A stretch of 40,848 nt of DNA from a virus: IMG/VR virus record IMGVR_UViG_3300043424_000052, positions 1 through 40,848 of that record; one strand, written 5' to 3'. The translations under genes and the position numbers were made by a program. Below the pieces are notes generated by a model. The model was not told the origin of the DNA. It made no database searches and saw nothing but the letters and a program-made list of their open reading frames with translations. Shown here piece after piece: positions 30,479-37,802 of this stretch. Positions within the stretch are counted from its first letter, which is position 1. Each line of letters starts with the position of its first letter.

Positions 30479-30726
30479 AGAAGTACCAAGAGATCGAAGC
30501 CCTTATCGGGGACATCTGGTATCAAAACCCAAGGTGGCCATCGACATTCTCCGCGTGTTGCAAGGGATGTGGGAATAATGCGAGGGGAGGAAGGGAATGT
30601 ATTTATTGCTTGGAGGAGGAACTTTCTGGATTGACATCCAAGGAATGCGCTAGGCAATTTGTCAGCGCAGTCAGACAAGTCTTAATGGCAGAGGAAAACC
30701 TACGGGAATTTGCGAAGCCATTCTGA
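30475..30726 (+). CDS. Small zinc-ribbon-like protein
   Basis: 83 residues from the ATG at 30475 (ATGA overlap). The Cys pattern CCKGCG...CIYC around residues 30-46 looks like a short zinc ribbon. A helix (FVSAVRQVLMAEENLREFAK) follows. Function unknown. Confidence 0.6.
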   Translation: MKKYQEIEALIGDIWYQNPRWPSTFSACCKGCGNNARGGRECIYCLEEELSGLTSKECARQFVSAVRQVLMAEENLREFAKPF

Positions 30727-30747
30727 AACCACAACACAATAAAACCA

Positions 30748-30930
30748 ATGAAGCCACGGACATACAACATCGTAAGGGAGTGTGTAGAAAACGGCATCCG
30801 ATATGGGATACGCCGCGCACACAAGCATACGGAAGAACCCACGGAGGACTTGCTTGAAAGCGAGATCCACTCCGCAATCATGAGTGAACTCGACGACAAG
30901 TTTGAGTTTGAAATCCCAAGACTAGACTAA
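30748..30930 (+). CDS. Small early protein (60 aa)
   Basis: 60 residues, helical, with RECVENGIRYGIRRAHKHTE and an acidic C-terminus. The start follows CACAATAAAACCA, an A/C-rich leader. This general type (two short helices, acidic end) is common in phage early regions. Function unknown. Confidence 0.55.
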   Translation: MKPRTYNIVRECVENGIRYGIRRAHKHTEEPTEDLLESEIHSAIMSELDDKFEFEIPRLD

Positions 30931-30934
30931 ACAT

Positions 30935-31129
30935 ATGAGCATATCACACAAACTGGAAGCATGGCTCCTCAAGGGGAAGACCATTACCGCCCTGCAAGCC
31001 CTTAATAAATGGGGGTGCATGAGGCTATCGGCCAGGATCAACGAACTCCGCAATGATGGGTTTCCGATCCTCACGGACAGCGTGAAGCAAAACGGCAAGG
31101 TTTTTGCTCGCTATCGTATGGCAATGTAG
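30935..31129 (+). CDS. Small winged-helix DNA-binding protein
   Basis: 64 residues. GKTITALQALNKWGCMRLSA then RINELRNDGFPILTDSVKQN and a wing (GKVFARYRMA) match a short helix-turn-helix family common in phages. It is followed by a gap holding a weak hairpin (ACCACC with GGTGGT then AATTTT near 31171-31203), which could reduce readthrough. Likely a local transcription regulator. Confidence 0.65.
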   Translation: MSISHKLEAWLLKGKTITALQALNKWGCMRLSARINELRNDGFPILTDSVKQNGKVFARYRMAM

Positions 31130-31208
31130 AACAATCGCGGCATGTCGGTAGTCGATGTTCATCGTCGCTGCACCACCCAGCGTCCGACAAGGTGGTAATT
31201 TTACCCAA

Positions 31209-31742
31209 ATGAAAACAGAACAAGCAATTCAAGTCCTGCGTGACTATAATCTATGGCGCAGGGGAAATGATGAAATGGAACAACCAGATCCTTGGAGGAT
31301 TGGAGAGGCCATCGACGATGTGCTTATGGCCATTGACGAAATGAAGCAGGAAGCCGAGCTTCATCGAGGAGCAATCAAAGGCTGGGAGGACAGGTGGATG
31401 GGAGCGGTGGAACTGGCGGACAAGGCTAAAGTCGAACGCGACGAGGCCCGCGAGGATTTGAAATTTAGGCGCGATCTCTTCAGGCTCCAAGAGCAACAAC
31501 TTAATGATGTTAGGCGTGAACTCGATGAGGAACGCAAGGAGGGAGAGGAGCAAGCCAGACTGCTAGGCATGGGGTCGGAGCGTGAGGCCAAGTTAATAGC
31601 GGAGCGCGACCTATGGAGAGCAGAATCCCAACGCTGGCGCAAGCAAGCAATAGACCTAGAGGGGCAGATCGAGGCCGAGATCCAACGACTGCAATGGAGA
31701 CAGCACCAGCTTGAGCGCGGCATCAAGGAACTGAAGGGTTGA
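31209..31742 (+). CDS. Long coiled-coil protein
   Basis: 177 residues from the ATG at 31209. From about residue 40 nearly the entire chain is a charged coiled coil (KVERDEAREDLKFRRDLFRL, later DLWRAESQRWRKQAIDLEGQ). No catalytic motif. The opposite strand is open for 218 codons here, a consequence of this repetitive charge pattern. Function unknown; it may be a scaffold or binding protein. Confidence 0.65.
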   Translation: MKTEQAIQVLRDYNLWRRGNDEMEQPDPWRIGEAIDDVLMAIDEMKQEAELHRGAIKGWEDRWMGAVELADKAKVERDEAREDLKFRRDLFRLQEQQLNDVRRELDEERKEGEEQARLLGMGSEREAKLIAERDLWRAESQRWRKQAIDLEGQIEAEIQRLQWRQHQLERGIKELKG

Positions 31743-31745
31743 CTA

Positions 31746-31773
31746 TTGAAATTCTGATAGAATCTGATACAAT
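31746..31773 (+). promoter_or_regulatory. Predicted strong promoter with tandem 10-bp repeat
   Basis: TTGAAA, 16 bp, TACAAT (5 of 6 in each box). The spacer and -10 consist of two tandem copies, TCTGATAGAA and TCTGATACAA, so a second -10 (TAGAAT) sits ten bases upstream. The predicted start near 31780 is about 2 bases before the next ATG. Confidence 0.55.
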
Positions 31774-31781
31774 TTAAACAT

Positions 31782-32024
31782 ATGGAAAAGCGTTTTGAAA
31801 AGAAGATAAAGAACCCGAAGACTGGTAGGACTAGGACGATTAAGTACGGACAAGCAGGTAAAGCAGCGGACGGCGGTGATAGGATTAGGCCAGGGACTGC
31901 TAAGGGTGACGCGTACTGCGCTAGGAGTGCGAAGATCAAGGGCGACTGGAAGGATGACCCGAACAGCCCCAATAACCTTTCGCGCAAGAAATGGCGTTGC
32001 CGTGGGTCTAAATCCATGAAATAA
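31782..32024 (+). CDS. Small basic phage protein of the DUF6321 type
   Basis: 80 residues, with KNPKTGRTRTIKYGQAGKAA then GDAYCARSAKIKGDW and DPNSPNNLSRKKWRCRGSKS. These blocks fit a short phage family I remember as DUF6321. The role is not known; it is basic and may bind nucleic acid. Its promoter lies immediately upstream with essentially no leader. Confidence 0.65.
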   Translation: MEKRFEKKIKNPKTGRTRTIKYGQAGKAADGGDRIRPGTAKGDAYCARSAKIKGDWKDDPNSPNNLSRKKWRCRGSKSMK

Positions 32025-32029
32025 CCACC

Positions 32030-32194
32030 ATGTCAGCCGGCAAAGGAGACAGAAAACGACCAGTAGACCAAGCGGTCTACGGAGAGAACTACGATTCAAT
32101 CTTCCGCAAACCAAACACGGAAGCCAAACAAACAGATGAACACGAACGAAACACAAGAACAACCATCGAGGAGGAAGCTAAATCAGAAGCGTAA
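32030..32194 (+). CDS. Small phage protein of the MSxGKGxxxRP type (54 aa)
   Basis: 54 residues, starting MSAGKGDRKRPVD then YGENYDSIF. This opening is shared by a short protein found in many phages next to replication or structural genes; function unknown to me. It overlaps the next gene by 59 bases in another frame. Start follows AATAACCACC. Confidence 0.65.
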   Translation: MSAGKGDRKRPVDQAVYGENYDSIFRKPNTEAKQTDEHERNTRTTIEEEAKSEA

Positions 32195-32477
32195 ATTCGC
32201 CTTTGGTTCTGGCAGAAAACGCAACCAGATACAGGACAAGAAGATCAACATCCGAGTCTCGCTCTCAGTGGAGACATTCAAGCGGGTGGATAACCTTGCC
32301 AAAAGGATAGATTGCTCGCTATCTAGTGCCGTAGAAAGGCTAATTAGGACGCAGGAATCCGAGGGGATCGAGCCTACGCCAGAGGTCAACTGGGACGAGT
32401 ACAAGGAGAAGCGGCAGTTCTACCGCCTTACGGATGTGCTGGAAGCCTCATATCGCAGAAGGAGGAGCAGAGGATGA
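32136..32477 (+). CDS. Basic protein with a ribbon-helix-helix-like segment
   Basis: 113 residues. After a basic N-terminus (RRKLNQKRKFAFGSGRKRNQ), residues about 37-75 (KINIRVSLSVETFKRVDNLA then KRIDCSLSSAVERLIRTQE) follow the strand-helix-helix order of CopG-type repressors. It ends four bases into the helicase loader start. It may regulate its own message or aid the loader. Confidence 0.6.
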   Translation: MNTNETQEQPSRRKLNQKRKFAFGSGRKRNQIQDKKINIRVSLSVETFKRVDNLAKRIDCSLSSAVERLIRTQESEGIEPTPEVNWDEYKEKRQFYRLTDVLEASYRRRRSRG

Positions 32478-33061
32478 ATACACTCAAAGGATTCCCTAAA
32501 CGCTACGAGGATGCCCCAGAATGCGTTGGGGATGACTGGTGGGCACACTACCGCCTAGCCCTCGCTACAAGCGATTCTGGAGGCATTGTGGTGATGTACG
32601 GCACGAATGGCACGGGTAAGACCCGCATGGCCTACGAGGTTGCCAAGAAATGCACCCCAAAGGACTCACATTTCGCCACTGGTGGCATGGGATGGAACTG
32701 TGGGAAGAAGGATAGACCTGCCATTTACACTACTGCTGTGGACTTGTTCATGGAGATCCGTGACACCTTTCGTCCAGATTCCGAGCAATCCGAGATGTCC
32801 GTGGTGAAGAAATACACCGAGGCTGGGTTGCTGGTGATTGACGAGTTCCAGGAGAGGGGGGAGACTCCCTTCGAGGACAGAAAGATCACCAGTATTATCG
32901 ACGCTCGCTATCGGAACGAAAGGCCTACCATATTGATTTCCAACTACTCACGCGAGGAATTTGCCTCTAAATTATCAGCGGCTGTGCTGGATAGAATCCG
33001 TGAGAATGGGTGCGGATTACACTTTAACTGGTCGTCTTACCGCAAACAAGGGTCTGTGTAA
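32474..33061 (+). CDS. DnaC/IstB-type AAA+ ATPase, probable helicase loader
   Basis: 195 residues. Walker A GTNGTGKT at 43-50, Walker B LLVIDE ending at about 123, sensor-1-like ILISNYSREEF, and a C-terminal arginine region (AAVLDRIRENG). The size and order match DnaC/IstB loaders that place the host DnaB helicase on single-stranded DNA. No phage helicase was found, so it presumably acts on the host helicase. ATGA overlap with the upstream gene, GGAGGAG ribosome site. Last gene of the early train. Confidence 0.8.
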   Translation: MNTLKGFPKRYEDAPECVGDDWWAHYRLALATSDSGGIVVMYGTNGTGKTRMAYEVAKKCTPKDSHFATGGMGWNCGKKDRPAIYTTAVDLFMEIRDTFRPDSEQSEMSVVKKYTEAGLLVIDEFQERGETPFEDRKITSIIDARYRNERPTILISNYSREEFASKLSAAVLDRIRENGCGLHFNWSSYRKQGSV

Positions 33062-33071
33062 CCATACGCAG

Positions 33072-33094
33072 ATGTGGACACAATCTGTCCACAT
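33072..33094. terminator. Hairpin between convergent trains
   Basis: ATGTGGACA and TGTCCACAT are perfect complements (9 bp, 5-nt loop). Only TTTCC follows on the plus strand, so the T-run is weak. Its place exactly between the two train ends supports a bidirectional terminator. The arms also differ from the DnaA box TTATCCACA by only two positions each. Confidence 0.55.
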
Positions 33095-33141
33095 TTCCAT
33101 AATGTGTAGCATTCTAGCGGATAAGTTGCCAGAATGCGTTC

Positions 33142-33372
33142 TTACTCGGCTAGGGAATACATATTGGTACTCCGTCCATTGACTCGACTCTTACGCATAA
33201 CGAGCAATCCGTCAGCAGTCTTTTGCCGTAGGATAGCGGATGCATGCGGGATGGAAATCCCAGCCCTTTCAGCGTATTCGTTCACCGTGAACTCGTCATC
33301 GCGGCGTGGTTGCTCTGTGCCGATGAGGGCTATGGCTTTGTCTAGTGCGTCTAGTGCTTGTTTCGTTTTCAT
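33142..33372 (-). CDS. Small winged-helix regulator, last gene of the late train
   Basis: 76 residues. FTVNEYAERAGISIPHASAI then LRQKTADGLLVMRKSRVNGR is a helix-turn-helix plus wing, similar to MarR or DeoR-type small regulators. It is the last gene of the late train, so its level would follow late transcription. It could act on the nearby end of the early train or on phage promoters. Confidence 0.65.
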   Translation of the reverse strand: MKTKQALDALDKAIALIGTEQPRRDDEFTVNEYAERAGISIPHASAILRQKTADGLLVMRKSRVNGRSTNMYSLAE

Positions 33373-33375
33373 TGG

Positions 33376-33468
33376 TTAGTACCAGTAGTCTTGGTTTGAG
33401 GCGCAGAAGATTACCACCCATACAACCAGGGTGGCGAATAGAAACATGCCTGCGATTTCCGCTATCAT
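33376..33468 (-). CDS. Tiny membrane protein (30 aa)
   Basis: 30 residues: MIAEIAG then FLFATLVVWVVIFCAS and a short NQDYWY tail. One transmembrane segment. It lies between the phosphoesterase and the winged-helix gene, 3 bases before the latter. No ribosome site is obvious. It may be a lysis accessory, but the gene itself is uncertain. Confidence 0.4.
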   Translation of the reverse strand: MIAEIAGMFLFATLVVWVVIFCASNQDYWY

Positions 33469-33507
33469 GTCGGTGTTCGGCTACAATGTTTTGATGTGGT
33501 CGCTCGG

Positions 33508-34239
33508 CTACAGAATCCCCATCGGAGAGATCCAGACATCGCCTTCCTTGATGACATTCCATGCCTGCCACGCGCCAGTCTTCTCGTTGATCATTCCGTA
33601 AAGGAACCCATTGCGCCACGCGAGTTTCGCTGGTGTGCGGTCGGCGTATGACAGCTGGTCGATGTCGGCAAGGCATCCAACAGAGAACGCCGCCTGGCCT
33701 TCAACATGGCGAGCCACATATACATCTGGCTTATGGACATGACCGTGAATGCAAGGCCCCCAGTTCTCGAAATGACTTTTAGCGGGATACATTGTAGCGC
33801 GGAAGCCGTGAATGAACTTCGGCCCACCCTCTGGGAGCATGAGGTATTTACTGATATGGTATGGAACCCACTTGATCTTGCGCTTACGGAACTCGTCTTC
33901 GGAGGCTTGTGCTAACTTTGCACAATGTTCACGAAGCATGCCATCAGCACACTTGGTTGAGTTCATCCAGATGCGGTCGTCATGATTTCCAAGGGTGAGA
34001 TAGTCCGGCTTAAACTCATCAAGAAATTCAAGGCCCATTTGGTAGTCTTCAGAGATGCCGTCTGCCTTTTCCTCTGGGCTTGCACCTCTACGGAGTGGGG
34101 AGAAATCCCACAAGTCACCGAGATGAATCTTGTAGTTCGGCTTCCAACTTTTCGCAAAGTCTAGTATCTTCTTTTTAGCCTCTTCCGAGACTAGGCAGCC
34201 GTGGTTATCAGCTGCGACGAGGAACTTTTTGTAGCTCAT
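33508..34239 (-). CDS. Calcineurin-like metallophosphoesterase
   Basis: 243 residues with the full family set: DNHG (11-14), GDLWD (41-45), GNHD (84-87), a later HGFRA and HGHVH near residue 167. These residues hold two metal ions that cleave phosphodiesters or phosphomonoesters. The substrate is unknown; phage members may process nucleic acid ends or signalling nucleotides. It overlaps the upstream gene as TAATG. Both genes begin MSYK, a small local repeat. Confidence 0.8.
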   Translation of the reverse strand: MSYKKFLVAADNHGCLVSEEAKKKILDFAKSWKPNYKIHLGDLWDFSPLRRGASPEEKADGISEDYQMGLEFLDEFKPDYLTLGNHDDRIWMNSTKCADGMLREHCAKLAQASEDEFRKRKIKWVPYHISKYLMLPEGGPKFIHGFRATMYPAKSHFENWGPCIHGHVHKPDVYVARHVEGQAAFSVGCLADIDQLSYADRTPAKLAWRNGFLYGMINEKTGAWQAWNVIKEGDVWISPMGIL

Positions 34240-34463
34240 TATTCAGAAGGTATGAGTTTATATGTTATCGTTGAAATAATTCTCTGTGGTGTCTCAACGC
34301 CATTAAGAATGTCTTTTGCATCCTTATCTGGGACTTCGTATCCATCATAAGATAGAATTAGGTTTTGAATGTATTTGATTGACGGTTGGCCAACATACTC
34401 TCCTATCGTCATCAACCGATCCATTGAATTATTTCTCAACAACTCGAATCTCTTGTAGCTCAT
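34239..34463 (-). CDS. Small late protein, unknown function (74 aa)
   Basis: 74 residues from the ATG at 34463 (ATGA overlap with the protease-like gene). Helical N-terminus (RFELLRNNSMDRLMTIGEYV), then a mixed part (LSYDGYEVPDKDAKDILNGV). No family recognised. The longer frame to 34541 lies within the upstream gene. Confidence 0.55.
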   Translation of the reverse strand: MSYKRFELLRNNSMDRLMTIGEYVGQPSIKYIQNLILSYDGYEVPDKDAKDILNGVETPQRIISTITYKLIPSE

Positions 34464-34762
34464 TTTGTTTTTCGTTTTGGTTTGGCTATCACCTTCTCCC
34501 ATGCAGGGAAAAAGATGTTCTCCAGACAGCGGACTACACACTCCTCCATGTCCTCGAATGTTTTCGAGTGAGAGATACCCGCAATGCTGAATGCAGCATG
34601 CATCATCTCATGGCGTAATGTGGACTCCATAATGTCTGCATCGGCACTACGAAGGGTAATACGCATGTCGTCAAGACAAAAATTGCCATATTCCGCAAGG
34701 TTCTCTTCGACGAGGATTTCAACTTCCTGCCCACCAATGCTGACCGATAGGGGGATTTTCAT
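34460..34762 (-). CDS. HExxH metalloprotease-like protein
   Basis: 100 residues from the ATG at 34762, which overlaps the lysin stop (ATGA). Residues 51-55 are HEMMH, a zinc protease motif, in a helix preceded by STLR, and a later acidic helix (EDMEECVVRCLENI) could give the third ligand. The sequence is short compared with known proteases, so it may be a minimal or SprT-like domain. A role in lysis or virion maturation is possible from its place beside the lysin. Confidence 0.6.
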   Translation of the reverse strand: MKIPLSVSIGGQEVEILVEENLAEYGNFCLDDMRITLRSADADIMESTLRHEMMHAAFSIAGISHSKTFEDMEECVVRCLENIFFPAWEKVIAKPKRKTK

Positions 34763-35322
34763 CGGGTGGCTTGAAAGTGTTGCCCATCGTAATTCCAAAA
34801 AGCACCCGCTGGAAGCCATCCCTCTTTGGCGAAGATCTCCATCACTTCAATCGGCATATTCGCGGACTTTGGCCAATGCTCACGGAACTGATTAGTGCTG
34901 GGAGCAAGGTCAATAGCCGCGCCCCTAGCATGCAGAGACGGAAGAGAACCCCCACGCATGGGGCGGTTATTGTACACGCCAGCATACTCCTTCAGCACCC
35001 AGGCGTGTGGCATTTTAGCGATGTTCTCCAGAATGCGGCGGAGACTAGGTGCTACTTTGTGATGGCAGCGAATGGACTTCACATTCTTCCCATCATAACG
35101 AATGTCGAGGTCGTTGACGGATAGGTTGACCAGCATCGTCTCATCGCCGGGTCGTCCGTAGAACCTAGTGAGCGCGCCTTGGTCTTGGGTTGGCCAAGGG
35201 TGATCTACGGGCATGAGGCCACGCAGGTGGTCTTTGCATGCCTTGATAGACTTCTCGCCAAAAAAACCATCTGGCGTAGTACCAATCCTTTTCTGCAATT
35301 CGACGATTTGATTGTGGTTCAT
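34759..35322 (-). CDS. Endolysin: peptidoglycan-binding plus M15-type peptidase
   Basis: 187 residues. The N-terminal part (VELQKRIGTTPDGFFGEKS) matches a peptidoglycan-binding helix set. The C-terminal domain has the M15/VanY-type zinc residues H131 and D138 (SLHARGAAIDLAP) and H182 (GQHFQATR). It should cut peptide bridges of the cell wall at lysis. No signal peptide is seen, so export needs a holin; small membrane proteins lie upstream at 35840-36168. ATGA overlap with the HNH gene. Confidence 0.8.
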   Translation of the reverse strand: MNHNQIVELQKRIGTTPDGFFGEKSIKACKDHLRGLMPVDHPWPTQDQGALTRFYGRPGDETMLVNLSVNDLDIRYDGKNVKSIRCHHKVAPSLRRILENIAKMPHAWVLKEYAGVYNNRPMRGGSLPSLHARGAAIDLAPSTNQFREHWPKSANMPIEVMEIFAKEGWLPAGAFWNYDGQHFQATR

Positions 35323-35798
35323 AATCTTGCAAATTCCTTGTGATATTTTAATGCCACCTTGTTGTATGCATTTGAAGCCTCAATTGCTGTATCGAAATGC
35401 CCCAGAAGAATTTCCTTGCCGCCAATTCTTATTCTGGCTCTATACTTGCCTCTCTCTTTCCTATAGCAAACGCCCTTATACCCACTTGTATTGGTGCATC
35501 TTTTACTTGAGTTGAAGATGTTTTGCTGTCTAGTGCAAACCCTCAAATTGCATCGTCTATTATCGGTTCTTTCCCCGTTAATATGATCCACATCAAGACC
35601 TTTATCGCAATTTATCAAGACTCGATGAAGGCGAACTGGGCGGTCTTTTCCATTTACCCATCTATGACGATAGATGTAACCTCTTGCATCCATGTGCCAG
35701 TTATATGGCTCAACAAGATGCAGGTCTTGTGCATCAATCAGATACTTGATTCCCCGTGAGGTTTCTAGCTCAATCGTTTCGTTTTCGGTTTGCGTCAT
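35319..35798 (-). CDS. HNH endonuclease with AP2 domain inside the lysis group
   Basis: 159 residues. HNH core LHRVLINCDKGLDVDHINGE then RTDNRRCNLRVCTRQQN. The C-terminal AP2 domain is GYKGVCYRKERGKYRARIRI then LLGHFDTAIEASNAY. This is the classic free-standing homing nuclease layout. It lies between the holin-like genes and the lysin and is coupled to the lysin by ATGA, so its loss or gain would affect lysin translation. Confidence 0.88.
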   Translation of the reverse strand: MTQTENETIELETSRGIKYLIDAQDLHLVEPYNWHMDARGYIYRHRWVNGKDRPVRLHRVLINCDKGLDVDHINGERTDNRRCNLRVCTRQQNIFNSSKRCTNTSGYKGVCYRKERGKYRARIRIGGKEILLGHFDTAIEASNAYNKVALKYHKEFARL

Positions 35799-35839
35799 GA
35801 CTGTAATTTACATCACAGGTCAAGACCACCTTGACCTAC

Positions 35840-36016
35840 TCACCGCTTTTTAAGCAATTTCCGCAAGGAAAGCAAGCCTACGATAATGCCTATAACGAGG
35901 GAGGTTATACGTAGGCCCCATTCCACCTGCTCCTGCATGGATGTCACAAGGCCGAGGATGGGGGCAATGCTACCCACAATGCCGTGAGCAGCGTCCCTAG
36001 CGTGATCCATGCTCAT
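35840..36016 (-). CDS. Small membrane protein, holin-like (58 aa)
   Basis: 58 residues. It starts MSMDHARDAAHGIVGSIAPI, and the C-terminal ITSLVIGIIVGLLSLRKLLKKR is a transmembrane helix with a basic end, which suits a class III holin or a holin partner. The ATG at 36016 overlaps the next upstream gene (ATGA). Function by position, just before the lysin. Confidence 0.6.
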   Translation of the reverse strand: MSMDHARDAAHGIVGSIAPILGLVTSMQEQVEWGLRITSLVIGIIVGLLSLRKLLKKR

Positions 36017-36168
36017 TTCCCTGCGTCCCTAGCTTTGATGAGGCCAATGCCTGCGGTTACAGCGGCGAATGCGCCCATGAAGTCTGGTGCGCCACCTTGG
36101 ATGAGTTGAACGCCAACATTAGCGAGCGTTGCGACGATAGTGAGAATGCCGAGTGCGGTAGTTTTCAT
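36013..36168 (-). CDS. Small membrane protein, holin-like (51 aa)
   Basis: 51 residues from the ATG at 36168. Two hydrophobic segments: ALGILTIVATLANVGVQLI and MGAFAAVTAGIGLIKA. It is a candidate holin that would make membrane holes to let the lysin out. Both this and the 58-aa gene are adjacent and coupled, so they may form a holin pair. Confidence 0.6.
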   Translation of the reverse strand: MKTTALGILTIVATLANVGVQLIQGGAPDFMGAFAAVTAGIGLIKARDAGK

Positions 36169-36185
36169 ATGTGTATGTGTTGAGA

Positions 36186-36506
36186 TTATGCCCAAAAGAT
36201 GTTTGGGACATCATCGGAGATTGGTCTTGGGACTGGGACAGGATTGCCGTCCTCGTCGTCCACGGTAAAGTCGGAGGCCCAATAGATGAATTGCTCGCCG
36301 CCTTCTGGAATCGGGATGTCGGCAAGATCACGAAAGAGAACCCACCAGTCCGAGCCGTTGTGCTCACCAATGACGCAGAGCGCATGCTCATGGGACGCGA
36401 GGGCAATCTGCTCCTCACCGTCCTCGTCGATGGTCGCAAAGCCATTCGCTAGCCCAAACATGACTGCGGTGGTGCGGTCTTCAAATTTAAGCAAATAGTC
36501 GATCAT
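36186..36506 (-). CDS. Small acidic late protein (106 aa)
   Basis: 106 residues. Acidic and aromatic (GEHNGSDWWVLFRDLADIPI, then EGGEQFIYWASDF), ending DDVPNIFWA. It overlaps the lectin-like tail gene by four bases. It may be a tail or chaperone protein. No family recognised. Confidence 0.6.
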   Translation of the reverse strand: MIDYLLKFEDRTTAVMFGLANGFATIDEDGEEQIALASHEHALCVIGEHNGSDWWVLFRDLADIPIPEGGEQFIYWASDFTVDDEDGNPVPVPRPISDDVPNIFWA

Positions 36507-37801
36507 GCCGTGAGTGCTTGTAGTTTAGAGTCCGCAAGTCGTTTCTTGTAATAACGGAGTGACGATACGCATCCACACATTGTGTTGCCACCCTGCCCAG
36601 CGCCGATTCTCATACGATCAACAGTTGGTATTGTTCCACTCGTATCTGTTACAGACGACCCACCGTTTATGCTGGAAGCAAAATCATTAAGCCTGTATGC
36701 ACCAGCCAGCTTAAATAATGTGTTTGCTGAAACTATTCCCGCGTCAATAGCTACAAGCTCACCACCTCCATCTGTTACTTTGAAGAATGGGTTGGTTGAT
36801 TCTGTCCTTAAGCGAATCATTTCGTTTGCGGTATTATCATCTACTGCGATAACCGTTCTGTCTCCACTTGCTGGGGTGAATGCATTTGTGAGAATCGTTC
36901 CTTCAGCCGGGTTATAAAAGCTAGTAAAATCACTACCAGTAATACTACACACATCCGCGCTACGCACCACGCTGGCAGTCGTCGTCGGGATGTAGGAGGT
37001 GGAGAATGCACCTGTTTCAAATTGGGCCATCGCTGCCAAAAACTTGTTAGCGGTGCTTCCAGAATAAGATGGGGTACGAGTAGTGCCATTCGTGTTATTG
37101 ATTCCAGCAACTAGAATCGTACCAGTCGATGTTGTTGTTGCAGTTGCCGCAGCAGACCAAGATACGCGATACCACCCGTTTGCGTATGTATCAACTCTAG
37201 CTATACCTCCAGATGAGTTGCCAATAGTGCCATTAGACAGGTTGATATTTGCATATTGACCAGTACCAAAACCAACAGAACCAAGTGTAACTTGAACCCA
37301 ATCAACGCTTTCTGCTACCTTCTTCAAGAAGATTGAACCAGTATATGTCGTCCCGCTAGTTACAGATGCTGCTTGAGTTGCTCCTGTTCCACCAGTGTTA
37401 AAAAATGTATGCAGCGTTCCACCAGAAGATTCTGCAATCTCGTATGCATTGTTTCCATCTGGGCCAACCGCATCAACAACTGAAGTAGCTCCTACTGAAG
37501 TCCAACCAGTTCCGTTAACTAAAGCACCAGAATACAATGCAGCATTCGTCCGAGACTCTTCGATTAACAAGCCACGGCACACGCCAGCAGAGGTGTGGTC
37601 GAAGCGGGGGATGTTTGTCGCAGCGCTCTGAACCAAGCCATTGCTACCAACAAATGTGCCACTGCTCGCACGGGTGAAGACAGGAGTTGGGCCTTTCCTC
37701 GCCGTGAGAGTCTTGTCAGTAGCGAACTGGAGGTCTAGAGCTAGACCGTCAGCGTTAAGCCCACCACCCCCGTTGAGCATGTTTCCTAAAACATATTGCA
37801 T
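36503..37801 (-). CDS. Tail protein with a lectin-like (LamG/concanavalin type) fold
   Basis: 432 residues. The N-terminal block (LALDLQFATDKTLTARKGPT then PVFTRASSGTFVGSNGLVQS) followed by RFDHTSAGVCRGLLIEESRT and NAALYS is a signature common in phage tail and receptor-binding proteins. Beta-rich segments through the remainder fit jelly-roll domains that bind sugars. Likely host recognition. It starts one base after the connector stop. Confidence 0.7.
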   Translation of the reverse strand: MQYVLGNMLNGGGGLNADGLALDLQFATDKTLTARKGPTPVFTRASSGTFVGSNGLVQSAATNIPRFDHTSAGVCRGLLIEESRTNAALYSGALVNGTGWTSVGATSVVDAVGPDGNNAYEIAESSGGTLHTFFNTGGTGATQAASVTSGTTYTGSIFLKKVAESVDWVQVTLGSVGFGTGQYANINLSNGTIGNSSGGIARVDTYANGWYRVSWSAAATATTTSTGTILVAGINNTNGTTRTPSYSGSTANKFLAAMAQFETGAFSTSYIPTTTASVVRSADVCSITGSDFTSFYNPAEGTILTNAFTPASGDRTVIAVDDNTANEMIRLRTESTNPFFKVTDGGGELVAIDAGIVSANTLFKLAGAYRLNDFASSINGGSSVTDTSGTIPTVDRMRIGAGQGGNTMCGCVSSLRYYKKRLADSKLQALTA

Positions 37802-37802
37802 A

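Noticed and set aside
31361-32017. 218-codon minus-strand frame opposite the coiled-coil gene
   Set aside because: Ser/Arg-rich mirror of a highly charged helix on the coding strand; no motifs.
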